Origin: Fimbriimonadia bacterium
Lineage (GTDB): Bacteria; Armatimonadota; Fimbriimonadia; Fimbriimonadales; Fimbriimonadaceae
Length of the DNA: 40,035 nucleotides
Assembly (NCBI GenBank): GCA_029824475.1
Contig: JALGYA010000001.1
Span: forward strand, 1-40,035
Direction: 5' to 3'
In this document: piece after piece, positions 7,127 to 17,357 of the stretch
Position numbering within the stretch: the stretch's first letter is position 1
Layout: every line of letters starts with the position of its first letter
Position numbers and translations under genes: made by a program
The notes under the pieces: model-generated
Database searches by the model: none
What the model was told of the DNA's origin: nothing
Seen by the model: only the letters and a program-made list of their open reading frames with translations

Positions 7127-7235
7127 GGGTTTCCTTGGTGCTTCTGGAAGAAGGCGGTGACGATGGGATAGTACTCAGGTTTGACTTGGTGCCCCACGTT
7201 CCTTTTCACGTTGAGGAGGCCCAGGCCGTCAGGGA
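7123..7235 (-). pseudogene. C-terminal remnant of an alpha/beta-hydrolase gene, paralogue of 8702-9559
   Basis: Minus-strand translation ending at a TGA at 7123-7125 reads NVGHQVKPEYYPIVTAFFQ then KHQGNP. The intact hydrolase at 8702-9559 ends GVGHQLKPEHYPAITAFFR then KHLGNP, so this is clearly the tail of a paralogue including its catalytic His. Further upstream the reading LPDGLGLLNVKR still looks like hydrolase sequence, but it now lies inside the last codons of the waaA-like gene in another frame. The rest of the hydrolase gene is gone. The fragment keeps the ATGA overlap with the VOC start. Confidence 0.85.
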
Positions 7236-8591
7236 GTCGCGCTCGTCAAGCAGCTCATTCAGCTCCTTGAGGGTGACGGCAAGCGCCCCTCGGTGCTGCT
7301 CGAGCATGGCACGGCACAGCTCAGCCAGCTGCTCATCGCTTTCGGGGGATTCGAGCAGCGCCATCCAGTGAGCGCTCAACTCCGAAGACTCCCAGATTCG
7401 CGTTCCCACTCCGGCACGCTCACATGATTCCTGGATCGGCCCGAAGTGCCCTCGCCTCGGTCCATAACTGACAGGGACCCCCCACTCGAGAGGTTCGAGC
7501 ACGTTATGCCCCATCCCTACGAGAGCTCCGCCTACATAAGCCGCTGTCGCAAACTTGTAGGCATACGAAAGCTCGCCGAGCGTATCCAGTAGATAGACGT
7601 CGGCAGCCCCTTCCATCTTCGACCGCCGACTGACCGTCAGGCCAAAGCTCTCTAGGGTTTCCGTGAGCTCCTGCACCCGTTCAGTTTTTCGAGGGGCCAT
7701 CAGCAGCCTGACGTCGTGCTTCTTCCGCACGGCCATGTAAGCGTCGAGCACGAATCGCTCCTCCTCCTGTCCGTCAGTGCTTGCGGCAGCGAGGATCGGC
7801 GAACTGCTTGCCGAATCGATCCAGCGGTCGATCTCGGCCGACTTGTTCGCCTCAATCGGGACGTGACGAAGGTCAAACTTGATGTCGCCCGTCACGACAG
7901 CATTTGTGCTGTCAGAGACGAAGGGCTTTAGAGAACCCATGTACTGGTCGTTCTGTAAGAACATCTTTCGATAGGCGCCAAAGAGCCACTTGAAGTACGG
8001 CCCACTTAGAATGTGGAAGAGCCTGTGCTTCTTGAATCGCCCGCTCACCAGCACTACATCCGCGCCAAATTTATGGGCCCCGTGTGCCAGCACCGGGAAT
8101 CGGAACTTCTCGACCATCAGCAGCACGTCGGGCTGTGTATTCTTCACCCAGCGCATGACGGGAACGATCCAATCGTAGGGCCAGAACACCACCGATTGCC
8201 CAGCGTGCAATCTCTTGACAAGCTCAACCGTCGGCCGGTCGCGGATCGCCCAGGTCACTTTGGCCTCTGGGCGATCGCCTTTGATCCCACGAGTGATCTT
8301 GTCGATGATCACGAGTTCGCCAAAACTCGCGCCGACGATCACGATGTGGCTGCCTGGCCTTCCCAGGAGTTCGCGGGTGATGTCTGGAGTCGGGAGTTCG
8401 GCAGTCCAACGCTCGGCGATAAACGGGTCCTTTTTACGGCGGAAGAGCGACCTTCTGGCCCGGTGGAACAAGACGATTGGGAACCAGAGAGCGACCAGGA
8501 AGCTCCAGAAGAGTAGAAGTGGATCTAGAAGGCAGCGCAGGATCTTTTCTGCTGGCGTTTTTGCTCCGTTCTTGGCCTTTGAGATGCTCAT
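7206..8591 (-). CDS. waaA: 3-deoxy-D-manno-octulosonic acid (Kdo) transferase, GT30 family
   Basis: A 461-residue protein, slightly longer than typical WaaA/KdtA. An N-terminal hydrophobic anchor (LLDPLLLFWSFLVALWFPIV) precedes the first Rossmann half. Family motifs are GDIKFD, ILAAASTDGQEEE, APRKTERV, LLDTLGELSYAY, VGGALVGMGHNVLEPLEWG and YGPRRGHFGP, i.e. the CMP-Kdo-binding half of GT30. The enzyme adds Kdo to lipid A precursors at the inner membrane, which implies lipopolysaccharide. In the N-terminal half the usual catalytic Glu in a GE motif reads GASFGELV. The last ten codons lie in sequence derived from a deleted hydrolase gene, so the C-terminus has probably been changed by that deletion. 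It is on its own strand block, with 110 bp of unremarkable sequence separating it from the hydrolase upstream. Confidence 0.85.
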   Translation of the reverse strand: MSISKAKNGAKTPAEKILRCLLDPLLLFWSFLVALWFPIVLFHRARRSLFRRKKDPFIAERWTAELPTPDITRELLGRPGSHIVIVGASFGELVIIDKITRGIKGDRPEAKVTWAIRDRPTVELVKRLHAGQSVVFWPYDWIVPVMRWVKNTQPDVLLMVEKFRFPVLAHGAHKFGADVVLVSGRFKKHRLFHILSGPYFKWLFGAYRKMFLQNDQYMGSLKPFVSDSTNAVVTGDIKFDLRHVPIEANKSAEIDRWIDSASSSPILAAASTDGQEEERFVLDAYMAVRKKHDVRLLMAPRKTERVQELTETLESFGLTVSRRSKMEGAADVYLLDTLGELSYAYKFATAAYVGGALVGMGHNVLEPLEWGVPVSYGPRRGHFGPIQESCERAGVGTRIWESSELSAHWMALLESPESDEQLAELCRAMLEQHRGALAVTLKELNELLDERDSLTAWASST

Positions 8592-8701
8592 AGAGCGTTA
8601 TTCACTGTGCCTTCCCCCTCGCTCTACTTGACGATCTAGCCGAATCTAAAGGCTCAGGTGGCTCATCTCAAGGTCGGGAGAGACTTTGATGCAGCCCAGT
8701 C

Positions 8702-9559
8702 TCATGGATTCCCCAGGTGCTTCCTGAAGAATGCGGTGATGGCCGGATAGTGCTCGGGCTTGAGCTGGTGCCCCACTCCCTTTTGCACGATGAGTGAGGC
8801 GTCGTTTCCGGCGGCCTTTAGCCTTGCCAAGAGCATCTCGCTCTGGATGAGCGGGACAGTAGAGTCCTCGTCTCCGTGGATCAGCAGAAACGGCGGCTGG
8901 TTTGGCGAGACGAAGTAGTTGGGGCTGGCATTTCGCAGAACATCGAATGGCGACTGGATGTCTTTGAATAGTGCGCGCTCGGGGTCGTTTCCTTTGAATC
9001 GGCGGTCGTCATTGAGAATCCGGCTGAGGACAAGCTTTTGCAGATCAGTTGGGCCGTAGCAGTCGACGACAGCTTGAACCGCGCTCGATTCGGCGCTGTC
9101 CCCAAGCCTTCCTTCGAGGTCTTTTCGTGTGCCAGTGAGGCCGAGCATGGCAGCGAGATGTCCGCCAGCCGATGTCCCCCAGACACCGATATTCTCCCGA
9201 TCAATACCGTACTTGTCAAAGTTGGCCCGGAGGAATCTGACGGCCGCTTTGCAGTCGTGCAACTGGGCTGGCCAGTACGCTTCCTGGGTGAACCTATATT
9301 CGATGGAAGCGCAGGTGTATCCCTCTTTAGCGAGCTGCAGCACGAGTTGCCTTGGCGGCGATTTGCTGCCATTCCGCCAGGCGCCCCCATGGATAAACAT
9401 GATCAGCGGAGAGACCTTGTCATCGCCCTTTTTCCGATAGATATCCAGCGTGTGGGACTCGTTTCCAGTCTCTGCGTATGGGATATCGCGTATGACATCC
9501 AGATCCTTGATCTGAACTCGCTGAGGAGCCAGCACGGCGGCGAGGAGCAAGGCTGTCAT
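8702..9559 (-). CDS. Secreted alpha/beta-hydrolase (esterase/lipase, BD-FAE-like)
   Basis: A 285-residue protein with a short hydrophobic N-terminus (MTALLLAAVLAPQRVQ), so it is probably exported. It has the oxyanion motif HGGAW, Ser130 in GTSAGGH as nucleophile, Asp in HGDEDSTVPL and His in VGHQ near the C-terminus, giving a full triad. DIPYAETGNESHTLDIYR at the start is typical of the carboxylesterase/feruloyl-esterase-like group. Substrate unknown. A paralogue of this gene was deleted 1.5 kb away, leaving only its tail at 7123-7235. It is divergent from the O-methyltransferase gene, with 67 bp between. An inverted repeat at 9560-9582 (GTACC.TGAG with CTCAGGTAC) sits at its start codon and could be an operator. 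Confidence 0.88.
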   Translation of the reverse strand: MTALLLAAVLAPQRVQIKDLDVIRDIPYAETGNESHTLDIYRKKGDDKVSPLIMFIHGGAWRNGSKSPPRQLVLQLAKEGYTCASIEYRFTQEAYWPAQLHDCKAAVRFLRANFDKYGIDRENIGVWGTSAGGHLAAMLGLTGTRKDLEGRLGDSAESSAVQAVVDCYGPTDLQKLVLSRILNDDRRFKGNDPERALFKDIQSPFDVLRNASPNYFVSPNQPPFLLIHGDEDSTVPLIQSEMLLARLKAAGNDASLIVQKGVGHQLKPEHYPAITAFFRKHLGNP

Positions 9560-9626
9560 GTACCTTGAGACGGCTCAGGTACGACTGAGTTCGTAAAATC
9601 ACCTTGAAAGCTGACAGAATAGCTGC

Positions 9627-10355
9627 ATGCCTGACTTCAACTACTCGCTGCTGAAGCCCTACCTCGACTCGATTGTGCCGGAGCGGCACGAGGAGCTGGA
9701 GAAGATGGAGGCGTATGCAGCGGAGCACGACTTCCCGATTGTTGGCCCGGCCAGTGGGCAGCTCTGTTACATCCTCGCGCGGATGTGCGGGGCAAAGCGG
9801 GTGTGTGAACTGGGGTCAGGCTATGGGTATTCGACAGCTTGGTTTGCCTCTGCTGTCCAGGATAACGGCGGCGGAATGGTGCGGCATATCGTGTGGGATG
9901 ACGAGCTCTCAGCGATGGCGAGGAAGCACCTTGGTGCTATGGGTTTCTGCGACGGCGAGAACTGCAGATGCGGGGCAAGCTCTCCGGAGTCATCTCTGAA
10001 GAGCCTCGTGGACGGCAGCAGCGAAGGGGACGGCTGCACCTGCATCGAATACACCATGGGTGAAGCAGTCGAAGCGCTGACCAATGACACCGGTCAGCCG
10101 TACGACATCATCTTCTGCGACATCGACAAAGAGGGCTATCCGGCGGCACTTCCCGTGGTTGAAAAGCACATCAATCCAGGCGGAATCTTGATCGTGGACA
10201 ACATGATCTGGGGCGGCCGGGTGATGGACGACGCTGAGCAGGAAGAAGAGACCAAGGCGATCCGCGAGCTGACTCAGACCGTCACCAACAGCTCCGATTG
10301 GGACGCGATGATCGCGCCTATTCGAGACGGCCTCTTGATCGCACGACGACGCTAG
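9627..10355 (+). CDS. SAM-dependent O-methyltransferase (family 3) with a Cys-rich insertion
   Basis: A 242-residue class I methyltransferase of the catechol-OMT-like group. SAM motif I is VCELGSGYGYSTAWFA (about residues 56-71). The metal and substrate end is DIIFCDIDKEGYP, followed by PGGILIVDNMIWGG, as in family-3 O-methyltransferases that use a divalent metal. Odd is a segment of about 40 residues between strands, around residues 112-142. It contains CDGENCRCGASS and DGCTC, six or so cysteines that the family does not normally carry. This could bind a metal or form a surface flap. It is followed 39 bp later by ribH and may share its transcript. Substrate unknown. Confidence 0.88.
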   Translation: MPDFNYSLLKPYLDSIVPERHEELEKMEAYAAEHDFPIVGPASGQLCYILARMCGAKRVCELGSGYGYSTAWFASAVQDNGGGMVRHIVWDDELSAMARKHLGAMGFCDGENCRCGASSPESSLKSLVDGSSEGDGCTCIEYTMGEAVEALTNDTGQPYDIIFCDIDKEGYPAALPVVEKHINPGGILIVDNMIWGGRVMDDAEQEEETKAIRELTQTVTNSSDWDAMIAPIRDGLLIARRR

Positions 10356-10394
10356 CCCGGAGCGAAAAGAGCAGAAGAGGCAAAATAGAGAGCG

Positions 10395-10856
10395 ATGGAG
10401 ACTGTGAAGGGTCAGATGGACGCCAAGGGACGCAAGATTGGCGTGGTCGTCAGCCGGTTCAATGAGCTGGTGACAAAGGAGCTGCTGGAGGGTGCGCTGG
10501 ACGAGCTGGCGGCACACGGCAATCCGAAGGTCGTCGTGGCCCACGTGCCCGGAGCATGGGAGATTCCGCCCACAGTCAAGGCGATGATCGAAGGGCAGAA
10601 AGTTGAAGGCGTCATCGCTCTCGGCTGCATTCTCCAGGGCAAGACTTCCGCTGCTAAGGTGGAGGCGAAAGACACCAGCGCTGCGCTCATGAAGATTCAG
10701 GTCAAGACCGGCGTGCCAGTTACGTGGGGAATCTTGACACCCGACAGCCAGGAGCAGGCTCTTGAGCGGGCCGGGATGAAGATGGGCAGCAAAGGCCGCG
10801 AAGCAGCAAGCGCGCTCATCGAAGTGATCAGTGTCTGCGATCAGCTCCGCTCGTGA
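10395..10856 (+). CDS. ribH: 6,7-dimethyl-8-ribityllumazine synthase, catalytic His replaced
   Basis: A 153-residue protein, standard length. Lumazine synthase condenses 5-amino-6-ribitylaminouracil with dihydroxybutanone phosphate in riboflavin synthesis. Conserved motifs are present: SRFNELV (Phe22), VPGAWEIP (residues 51-58), and ERAGMKMGSKG with the phosphate-binding Arg and Lys. The loop that usually reads G-x-T-x-H-x-D/E-x-V is here GKTSAAKVE (82-90), so the general-base His (His88 in B. subtilis) is Ala86. The neighbours are not other rib genes, and I see no FMN riboswitch upstream. It could be an active synthase with weaker catalysis or a repurposed paralogue. Confidence 0.85.
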   Translation: METVKGQMDAKGRKIGVVVSRFNELVTKELLEGALDELAAHGNPKVVVAHVPGAWEIPPTVKAMIEGQKVEGVIALGCILQGKTSAAKVEAKDTSAALMKIQVKTGVPVTWGILTPDSQEQALERAGMKMGSKGREAASALIEVISVCDQLRS

Positions 10857-10872
10857 GTGATACACTAGTCAT

Positions 10873-11583
10873 ATGATCTCGGCGCTCGCAGCCCTATTGG
10901 TGACCGCACAGTCGGAGGCCGCGCCTGAAACGGCGTTGGTTCATTCCGGTGTTCCCCGCATTCAGGCACTCGCTGATGAAGAGGGTGTGAAGGCAGATCT
11001 TCAATTTGAGTGGCACACGGTGAAGATGACTCTGCTCGACGGCGACAAGGTCAAGATCGACGCAGTGACGCTCTTTAAGAACCACTCGGATAAACCGGCA
11101 ACAGCCACAGTTTCACTGCCCGTGTGGATCAAGGGCTGGTCTGGCAACTGGGGGACGAAGCCGACCGCTTTATGGGCTGATGAGAAGGTTGAGCCTGCGA
11201 ACACAAACCCGGTCGACCCGGTGATGACTCGATTTGATGGTCAGCTGGTGCGGCAGACCGGCCGAGTTTACGAGTACGAGACGACGTTCCGCCCGCAGGC
11301 GATGCGGTCATTCAAGACGAGCTTCACACTGCCAGTGCAGATCACTGGGCTGGATGGAGTGGAGCGACAGATCGGGTACATGGTGCCTGGCAAGACCAAG
11401 ATGGATTCGCTGCAGATGTCGTTCACTTACACGCAGCTGCAGGTGTTCCGGGTGATCAGCCAGACCCCTAACTGGGGCTGGCAAGTGGGGCCGAGAGGCG
11501 CGTTCTTCAAGCGAGAGCCGCTGAACGAAGAGAAGCCGAACCTTGCGAAATTCCGCTGGTATGACGGCGGATTCGCCCGTTAG
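10873..11583 (+). CDS. Secreted protein of unknown function
   Basis: A 236-residue protein that I do not recognise. It begins with a short hydrophobic segment (MISALAALLVTAQS, then SEAAPE), a plausible signal peptide. The rest is rich in beta-strand pattern (VKMTLLDGDKVKIDAVTLF, TATVSLPVWIKGW, MRSFKTSFTLPVQITG), suggesting an all-beta domain. It starts 16 bp after ribH and is probably co-transcribed. Its TAG stop overlaps the TAA stop of the convergent TfoX-N gene by four bases. Confidence 0.75.
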   Translation: MISALAALLVTAQSEAAPETALVHSGVPRIQALADEEGVKADLQFEWHTVKMTLLDGDKVKIDAVTLFKNHSDKPATATVSLPVWIKGWSGNWGTKPTALWADEKVEPANTNPVDPVMTRFDGQLVRQTGRVYEYETTFRPQAMRSFKTSFTLPVQITGLDGVERQIGYMVPGKTKMDSLQMSFTYTQLQVFRVISQTPNWGWQVGPRGAFFKREPLNEEKPNLAKFRWYDGGFAR

Positions 11584-11912
11584 TTTTTAGGCGGCAGGCT
11601 CTGGGCGAACTTCACGGCGTGGGAAGTCCACTCCTTGAGGCTGTTTTCGTCTGACCAGCCCTCTTGGCCGACAAAGACGAAGCCCTTCATCGGGCGCCCC
11701 GTGAAGTCCATTTCTCTTGCGTGCGGCTTGCTGAGGAGGTTTTCAAGAGCAGGGCCGACGCGGAGCATCAGGTCTCCCATGCCGGTGAGACCGCAGGCCA
11801 TATTGCCGTTGATGAGGAAGCAGAGGCCGCCGAACATCTTCTTCTCGGAGAGGCCCTCGACCTCGATCAGGGAATCTCGGATGCTGTCGGCAAGCTGCTG
11901 GTCGATCGGCAT
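11580..11912 (-). CDS. TfoX N-terminal domain protein
   Basis: A 110-residue protein beginning MPIDQQLADSIRDSLIE. The motif KKMFGGLCFLINGNMACG, followed by LMLRVGP and the FTGRPMKGFVFVG end, is the TfoX-N fold. In gamma-proteobacteria TfoX controls competence, but small stand-alone TfoX-N proteins are common and mostly uncharacterised, so no competence role is implied. I prefer ATG 11912 because it leaves 4 bp after the TauE/SafE stop and matches the family start; ATG 11936 would overlap that gene by 20 bp. It probably belongs to the same transcript as the permease. Its stop overlaps the convergent gene by TTAG. Confidence 0.85.
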   Translation of the reverse strand: MPIDQQLADSIRDSLIEVEGLSEKKMFGGLCFLINGNMACGLTGMGDLMLRVGPALENLLSKPHAREMDFTGRPMKGFVFVGQEGWSDENSLKEWTSHAVKFAQSLPPKN

Positions 11913-11916
11913 GCTA

Positions 11917-12690
11917 TTAGGATGCACCAAATGCACGCCAGAAGAATATGCAGACCATGATCGCGCCGTAGCTCACGATGGCCCACCTGAGCTTCTCTGG
12001 ATCGACTTTGAGGGACATCCTGGCCGAGGCGTAGCCGCCGCAGATCGAGCCTGCGGTCATGACGACTGCGGGGAGGATCAGGACAAGCCCGCTGATGAGC
12101 AGGATGACCGACGAAGTGAGCTTGATGATCACGCCGAGCAGGTTCTTGATCGCGTTGTGGCGGTGGATTTCACCGCTCGATGAGACCGTGAGAAGCGCGA
12201 GCATCAGGATGCCCATTCCTGCCCCAAAGTAGCCGCCGTAGACCGCGATCAGGAACTGGAACGCCATCGCCGCGACCTTTCCGACGGGGGCCTTGCCTTC
12301 ACTTCGTTTGGGGCGAAGCTGCTTCTTGAACGCCATCAGGAGAATGGCGATCAGGATGAGGATCGGGATGGCGATATCGAAGGCTTGCTTCGATGTGTTT
12401 TTGAGGAGCACAGCCCCGAGAGCGCTGCCGATTACGGTTGGGATACCCAGCCGGATCAGCTCCTGTTTGATGTCTCCCCAGTACTCCTTGAACCCAAGCG
12501 CGCCTGAAAGAGAGCCGGGAAAAAGCGCGACGCCGTTGGTGGCATTCGCAACGATAGGATTGATTCCAAGACCGATCAGCATCGGGAAGGAGATGAGCGT
12601 GCCGCCGCCCGCCACGGCATTGAGCGCCGACGCTAAGAAACCTGCGATAAACAGGAGAAGCAGCTCGTGGGGTTGAGTCAGGGTCGGCAA
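11917..12690 (-). CDS. TauE/SafE family sulfite/organoanion exporter-like permease
   Basis: A 257-residue membrane protein with about eight hydrophobic segments in two halves. The hallmark opening is AGFLASALNAVAGGGTLISFP, with NAVAGGG typical of TauE/SafE (DUF81), and NATNGVALFPGSLSGALGF follows. The second half repeats the pattern (YGGYFGAGMGILMLALL, AIKNLLGVIIKLTSSVILL). Family members move sulfite, sulfoacetate or other anions across the inner membrane. The substrate is not readable here. It lies 24 bp after the copper ATPase gene on the same strand and 4 bp before the TfoX-N gene, so the three likely form an operon. Confidence 0.9.
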   Translation of the reverse strand: MPTLTQPHELLLLFIAGFLASALNAVAGGGTLISFPMLIGLGINPIVANATNGVALFPGSLSGALGFKEYWGDIKQELIRLGIPTVIGSALGAVLLKNTSKQAFDIAIPILILIAILLMAFKKQLRPKRSEGKAPVGKVAAMAFQFLIAVYGGYFGAGMGILMLALLTVSSSGEIHRHNAIKNLLGVIIKLTSSVILLISGLVLILPAVVMTAGSICGGYASARMSLKVDPEKLRWAIVSYGAIMVCIFFWRAFGAS

Positions 12691-12714
12691 GACCCCGGCG
12701 GTTTACCTGATCCG

Positions 12715-14895
<2,181 letters not shown>

Positions 14896-14912
14896 TGGAC
14901 TGAGAGAAAAGT

Positions 14913-14988
14913 TGGCGCGCCCGGCGGGATTCGAACCCACGACCCTCTGCTTAGAAGGCAGATGCTCTATCCACTGAGCTACGGGCGC
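14913..14988 (-). tRNA. tRNA-Arg (anticodon UCU)
   Basis: Read on minus: acceptor GCGCCCG/CGGGCGC, a D-arm with AGCTCAGTGGATAGAGC, an anticodon stem-loop with TCT in the loop CTTCTAA, a T-arm GTGGG TTCGAAT CCCGC, discriminator G, then an encoded CCA. All stems pair fully. UCU reads AGA/AGG codons. It lies 17 bp upstream of copA on the same strand. Confidence 0.97.
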
Positions 14989-14999
14989 GCAGGGTCAAA

Positions 15000-15005
15000 A
15001 TTGTA
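15000..15005 (-). promoter_or_regulatory. -10 element for tRNA-Arg
   Basis: TACAAT on the minus strand ends 12 bases before the tRNA 5' end, the right place for a -10 box. No good -35 hexamer is found 16-18 bases upstream, so the promoter is called from the -10 and position only. Confidence 0.45.
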
Positions 15006-15074
15006 CCGCTGCCGACGGGTTCGGCCTGGGCGGTTGGTGTGAGGCGGCGACGCTGCCAACTTGAGTGCACTTTC

Positions 15075-15635
15075 CTAGTGCCAGGGACCTTTCCATGTGT
15101 AGCGGGAAACTGCGCCATCTTTGTCAGTCTTCCAGCCGCCCTCTTCGTTGTCTGAGTGGTCTTTGATTCCGAATGGGAACTCTGCGGCCGCAGGGTTTGT
15201 GTCAGCAATACTGACAAAGTTTTGCAGGCTCCAGTTTTCGGGCAAGTCGGGTGAAAGACTACAGTCCACATTGTCCTCAAGGAACTGCTCTAGCTCAGGC
15301 AAGTCGTCCCACGGTGTATCGGAGTCGAGAATCCCCGCTTCGCTCACCTCAATAATCTCATCAATACTGCCGCCAGCATCCAGATAAGCACCGTACGCCT
15401 TGCCCCACTTGCTGAGCTCAGTTTTTGCGATCGACTCCTCTTTCTTGAATTCCAGGCGAGCTTGGATCGCTTTTGAGGCAAAACCCAGAATTACCAGGGC
15501 GACTGCTGCGATCGGGAGAGTTGGCAGGATTCGTTTGAACGCTGCCGTTCGTCGCTGCCGGGCAGCCACAGGTGACGGCACGATCGCTTCGTCAGCAATC
15601 TGACGACTCTCAGCCTGTTTCAGCTCCTTCTCCAT
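15075..15635 (-). CDS. Single-pass membrane protein of unknown function
   Basis: A 186-residue protein I do not recognise. A charged cytoplasmic N-terminus (about residues 1-33, ending RQRRTAAFKR) is followed by one membrane segment, ILPTLPIAAVALVILGFA, and an acidic extracytoplasmic domain. The later part has GKAYGAYLDAGGSIDEI and ENNWSLQNF-like patterns and ends in WKGPWH, which recalls pseudopilin-like or DUF1559-type secreted proteins only loosely. A GAGAGGG lies a few bases before the ATG. It is divergent from the lipoprotein gene at 15762, and 86 bp of plain sequence separate it from the tRNA. Confidence 0.7.
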   Translation of the reverse strand: MEKELKQAESRQIADEAIVPSPVAARQRRTAAFKRILPTLPIAAVALVILGFASKAIQARLEFKKEESIAKTELSKWGKAYGAYLDAGGSIDEIIEVSEAGILDSDTPWDDLPELEQFLEDNVDCSLSPDLPENWSLQNFVSIADTNPAAAEFPFGIKDHSDNEEGGWKTDKDGAVSRYTWKGPWH

Positions 15636-15715
15636 AAACGCCCTCTCTGTTATTGTAAGCGATCAGTGCTGACGGATGGACCAATGTTTTCGGCCTGCTC
15701 CCCGGAGATGATGTA

Positions 15716-15721
15716 TATAAT
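15716..15721 (+). promoter_or_regulatory. -10 element for the lipoprotein gene
   Basis: A perfect TATAAT stands 41 bases before the ATG at 15762. The -35 position (around 15693) is not a good match to TTGACA. Supports starting the gene at 15762 rather than at the in-frame ATG 15666, which lies upstream of this box. Confidence 0.5.
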
Positions 15722-15761
15722 GAAGGATGTGGGATGGTCAAAGTCATTCTACGGGAGTGAA

Positions 15762-16457
15762 ATGATACGTATGCGAGCATCGAAACTAACACTGCTGGCG
15801 ATTATTCTGATTCCGGCCCTGTGCTTGTCGGGTTGCCAAAGCGGATCTGAATCGAGGGTTCTGGACGAGGGCGCCGTGACGACTCAGGCAACGACCGAGA
15901 CCTTGTCACCTCCAGTGCCGATGGACGAGGAGCTTGAGAGCCTCGAATCGAGCCAGGAACCTGTCGTTGGTCAAGAAACCTTCGACAAGTGGAGTCACTA
16001 CGCTGCCCCGTCCGTCGGTCAAGTTCCGGATGAGCTGTTCGACAAGGTGATTCGGCTGCTGGCCGATGAAAACTGGAGTGAGCTGAGCAGCCTGTGCACT
16101 GAGGAAGTTCAGCTCAGGTCCTACATGCAGCTCTACGAAAGCGACCAGCTGGATCGCGGGTATTTCGATCAGCCAGGTCCGATTCGATACGTGTTCGAGA
16201 TGGATCATGCGCCTTTGGAGGAGCTGGTGAGCAGGTATCCAAGCCGATTCGCCGAATTTGCAGAATGGGCTAGCCGCCACTACTTGGATGGCTGGTGGGG
16301 GAAGGCGAGCGTAACTGGCCACGGGTACCGCGACATGCCTGACGCTCAGATCGGAATTGGTGGAACGGTGGCATCAAATGCAGACTGGAAGCTCGGCCTT
16401 GTCAGGACTCCGGAGGGCGAGATCAAAGTCAACTCATTCATCTTCGGCGCGCATTAG
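15762..16457 (+). CDS. Putative lipoprotein of unknown function
   Basis: A 231-residue protein starting MIRMRASKLTLLAIILIPAL with lipobox LSGC (Cys about residue 24), so it is lipid-anchored outside the cytoplasm. The mature part is acidic, with VGQVPDELFDKVIRLL and LADENWSELSSLCTEE, and ends in a small domain with WGKASVTGHGYRD and KLGLVRTPEGEIKVNSF. I do not recognise the family. GGGAGTG lies 6 bases upstream of the ATG and TATAAT at 15716-15721. Its TAG stop overlaps the convergent gene's TAA by four bases. Confidence 0.75.
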   Translation: MIRMRASKLTLLAIILIPALCLSGCQSGSESRVLDEGAVTTQATTETLSPPVPMDEELESLESSQEPVVGQETFDKWSHYAAPSVGQVPDELFDKVIRLLADENWSELSSLCTEEVQLRSYMQLYESDQLDRGYFDQPGPIRYVFEMDHAPLEELVSRYPSRFAEFAEWASRHYLDGWWGKASVTGHGYRDMPDAQIGIGGTVASNADWKLGLVRTPEGEIKVNSFIFGAH

Positions 16458-17266
16458 CCGTCCGAGGGCACCAATCTGCCTTCGATTGGCGGCAGCTTTC
16501 CGCAGTGTGTCACCTCGCCATCGATCGAGATGAAGAACACATGCCTCTCTACCTCAGGAGTCGTCTCGTACCAAACCCTGAACTTAGGTCCGCCGATAGC
16601 ATAAGTCGCGAAATGGCCTGCGGCAATTTCTGTCCCATTGAGCAGCGCAGAAACTCTGACGAAACCGTCAGGCTCGTGCATCTCCCGAGACCGAACGTAG
16701 GTCCTGAACAGAAAGTCCGAATTCAGCTTCGATTGGACGAGGTCGCCAAGAGACTCCAGCCTTGTGACGAAGAAATTCAAGTCGGGCAGTTTTGGCTCCG
16801 GATCTCCAGATGGATGAGGTGGCCGGGCGAGGAAAGATGCACCTGCATCGGAATACCGGCGAGCTGCGCCTAGTGAGACATAGAAATCCACGGTGTCGGC
16901 AAAGAAGCCGAAACCACCCAGATCAGGATGCCTGGGGCTAAAGCAATTCCCCTGGTCCAAGTTAAGCTTGGTGAACACCTTTGACAGAAACGGATCGATG
17001 TGCTTGGATGTTCCTAAGTAAAGGAGATACTGGCCGTCGATCTCCACCGGCTCGTAATAGACACCGATGTCGTCCGGCACAAATCCCTCTCCACCTTGAA
17101 CTGTGCCATTGGTCTGACCTCCAAATCCGCCTCCACCTTGGACTGCTAATCCAGTCGATCCCTCTGCTTCCGCCTCGGGCTTTGGCTCAATCTCAGCCGC
17201 TCCCAGAACGCCAATGAACGCCCCGGTGATCGCGCAGGCCGTCGCCAACCAAATGTTGTTTGTCAT
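16454..17266 (-). CDS. Secreted protein of unknown function with Gly-rich linker
   Basis: A 270-residue protein with an N-terminal signal segment (NIWLATACAITGAFIGVLGA, ending AAEIEP). A short repeat follows, VQGGGGFGGQTNGT then VQGGEGFVPDD (about residues 43-65), a flexible Gly-rich linker. The rest has a beta-strand pattern and single cysteines near GNCFSP and THCGKLPP. I do not recognise the family. GGGAGC lies just upstream of the ATG. It is convergent with the lipoprotein gene and follows no operon partner closely (91 bp from 17358). Confidence 0.7.
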   Translation of the reverse strand: MTNNIWLATACAITGAFIGVLGAAEIEPKPEAEAEGSTGLAVQGGGGFGGQTNGTVQGGEGFVPDDIGVYYEPVEIDGQYLLYLGTSKHIDPFLSKVFTKLNLDQGNCFSPRHPDLGGFGFFADTVDFYVSLGAARRYSDAGASFLARPPHPSGDPEPKLPDLNFFVTRLESLGDLVQSKLNSDFLFRTYVRSREMHEPDGFVRVSALLNGTEIAAGHFATYAIGGPKFRVWYETTPEVERHVFFISIDGEVTHCGKLPPIEGRLVPSDG

Positions 17267-17357
17267 TGTCTGCTCCCAATTCCATTCTTGATGGAGTCAG
17301 CTTCATTCTGCGAATGATGCTGAGAGTTGGACGTTTCGACTCATCCCGGCGTATCGG

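Noticed and set aside
10356-10394. FMN riboswitch before ribH
   Set aside because: Only 39 bases separate ribH from the previous gene and no RFN-type elements are visible.
14896-14940. Longer start for the copper ATPase at 14940
   Set aside because: It lies inside the tRNA-Arg gene; ATG 14895 fits the family start.
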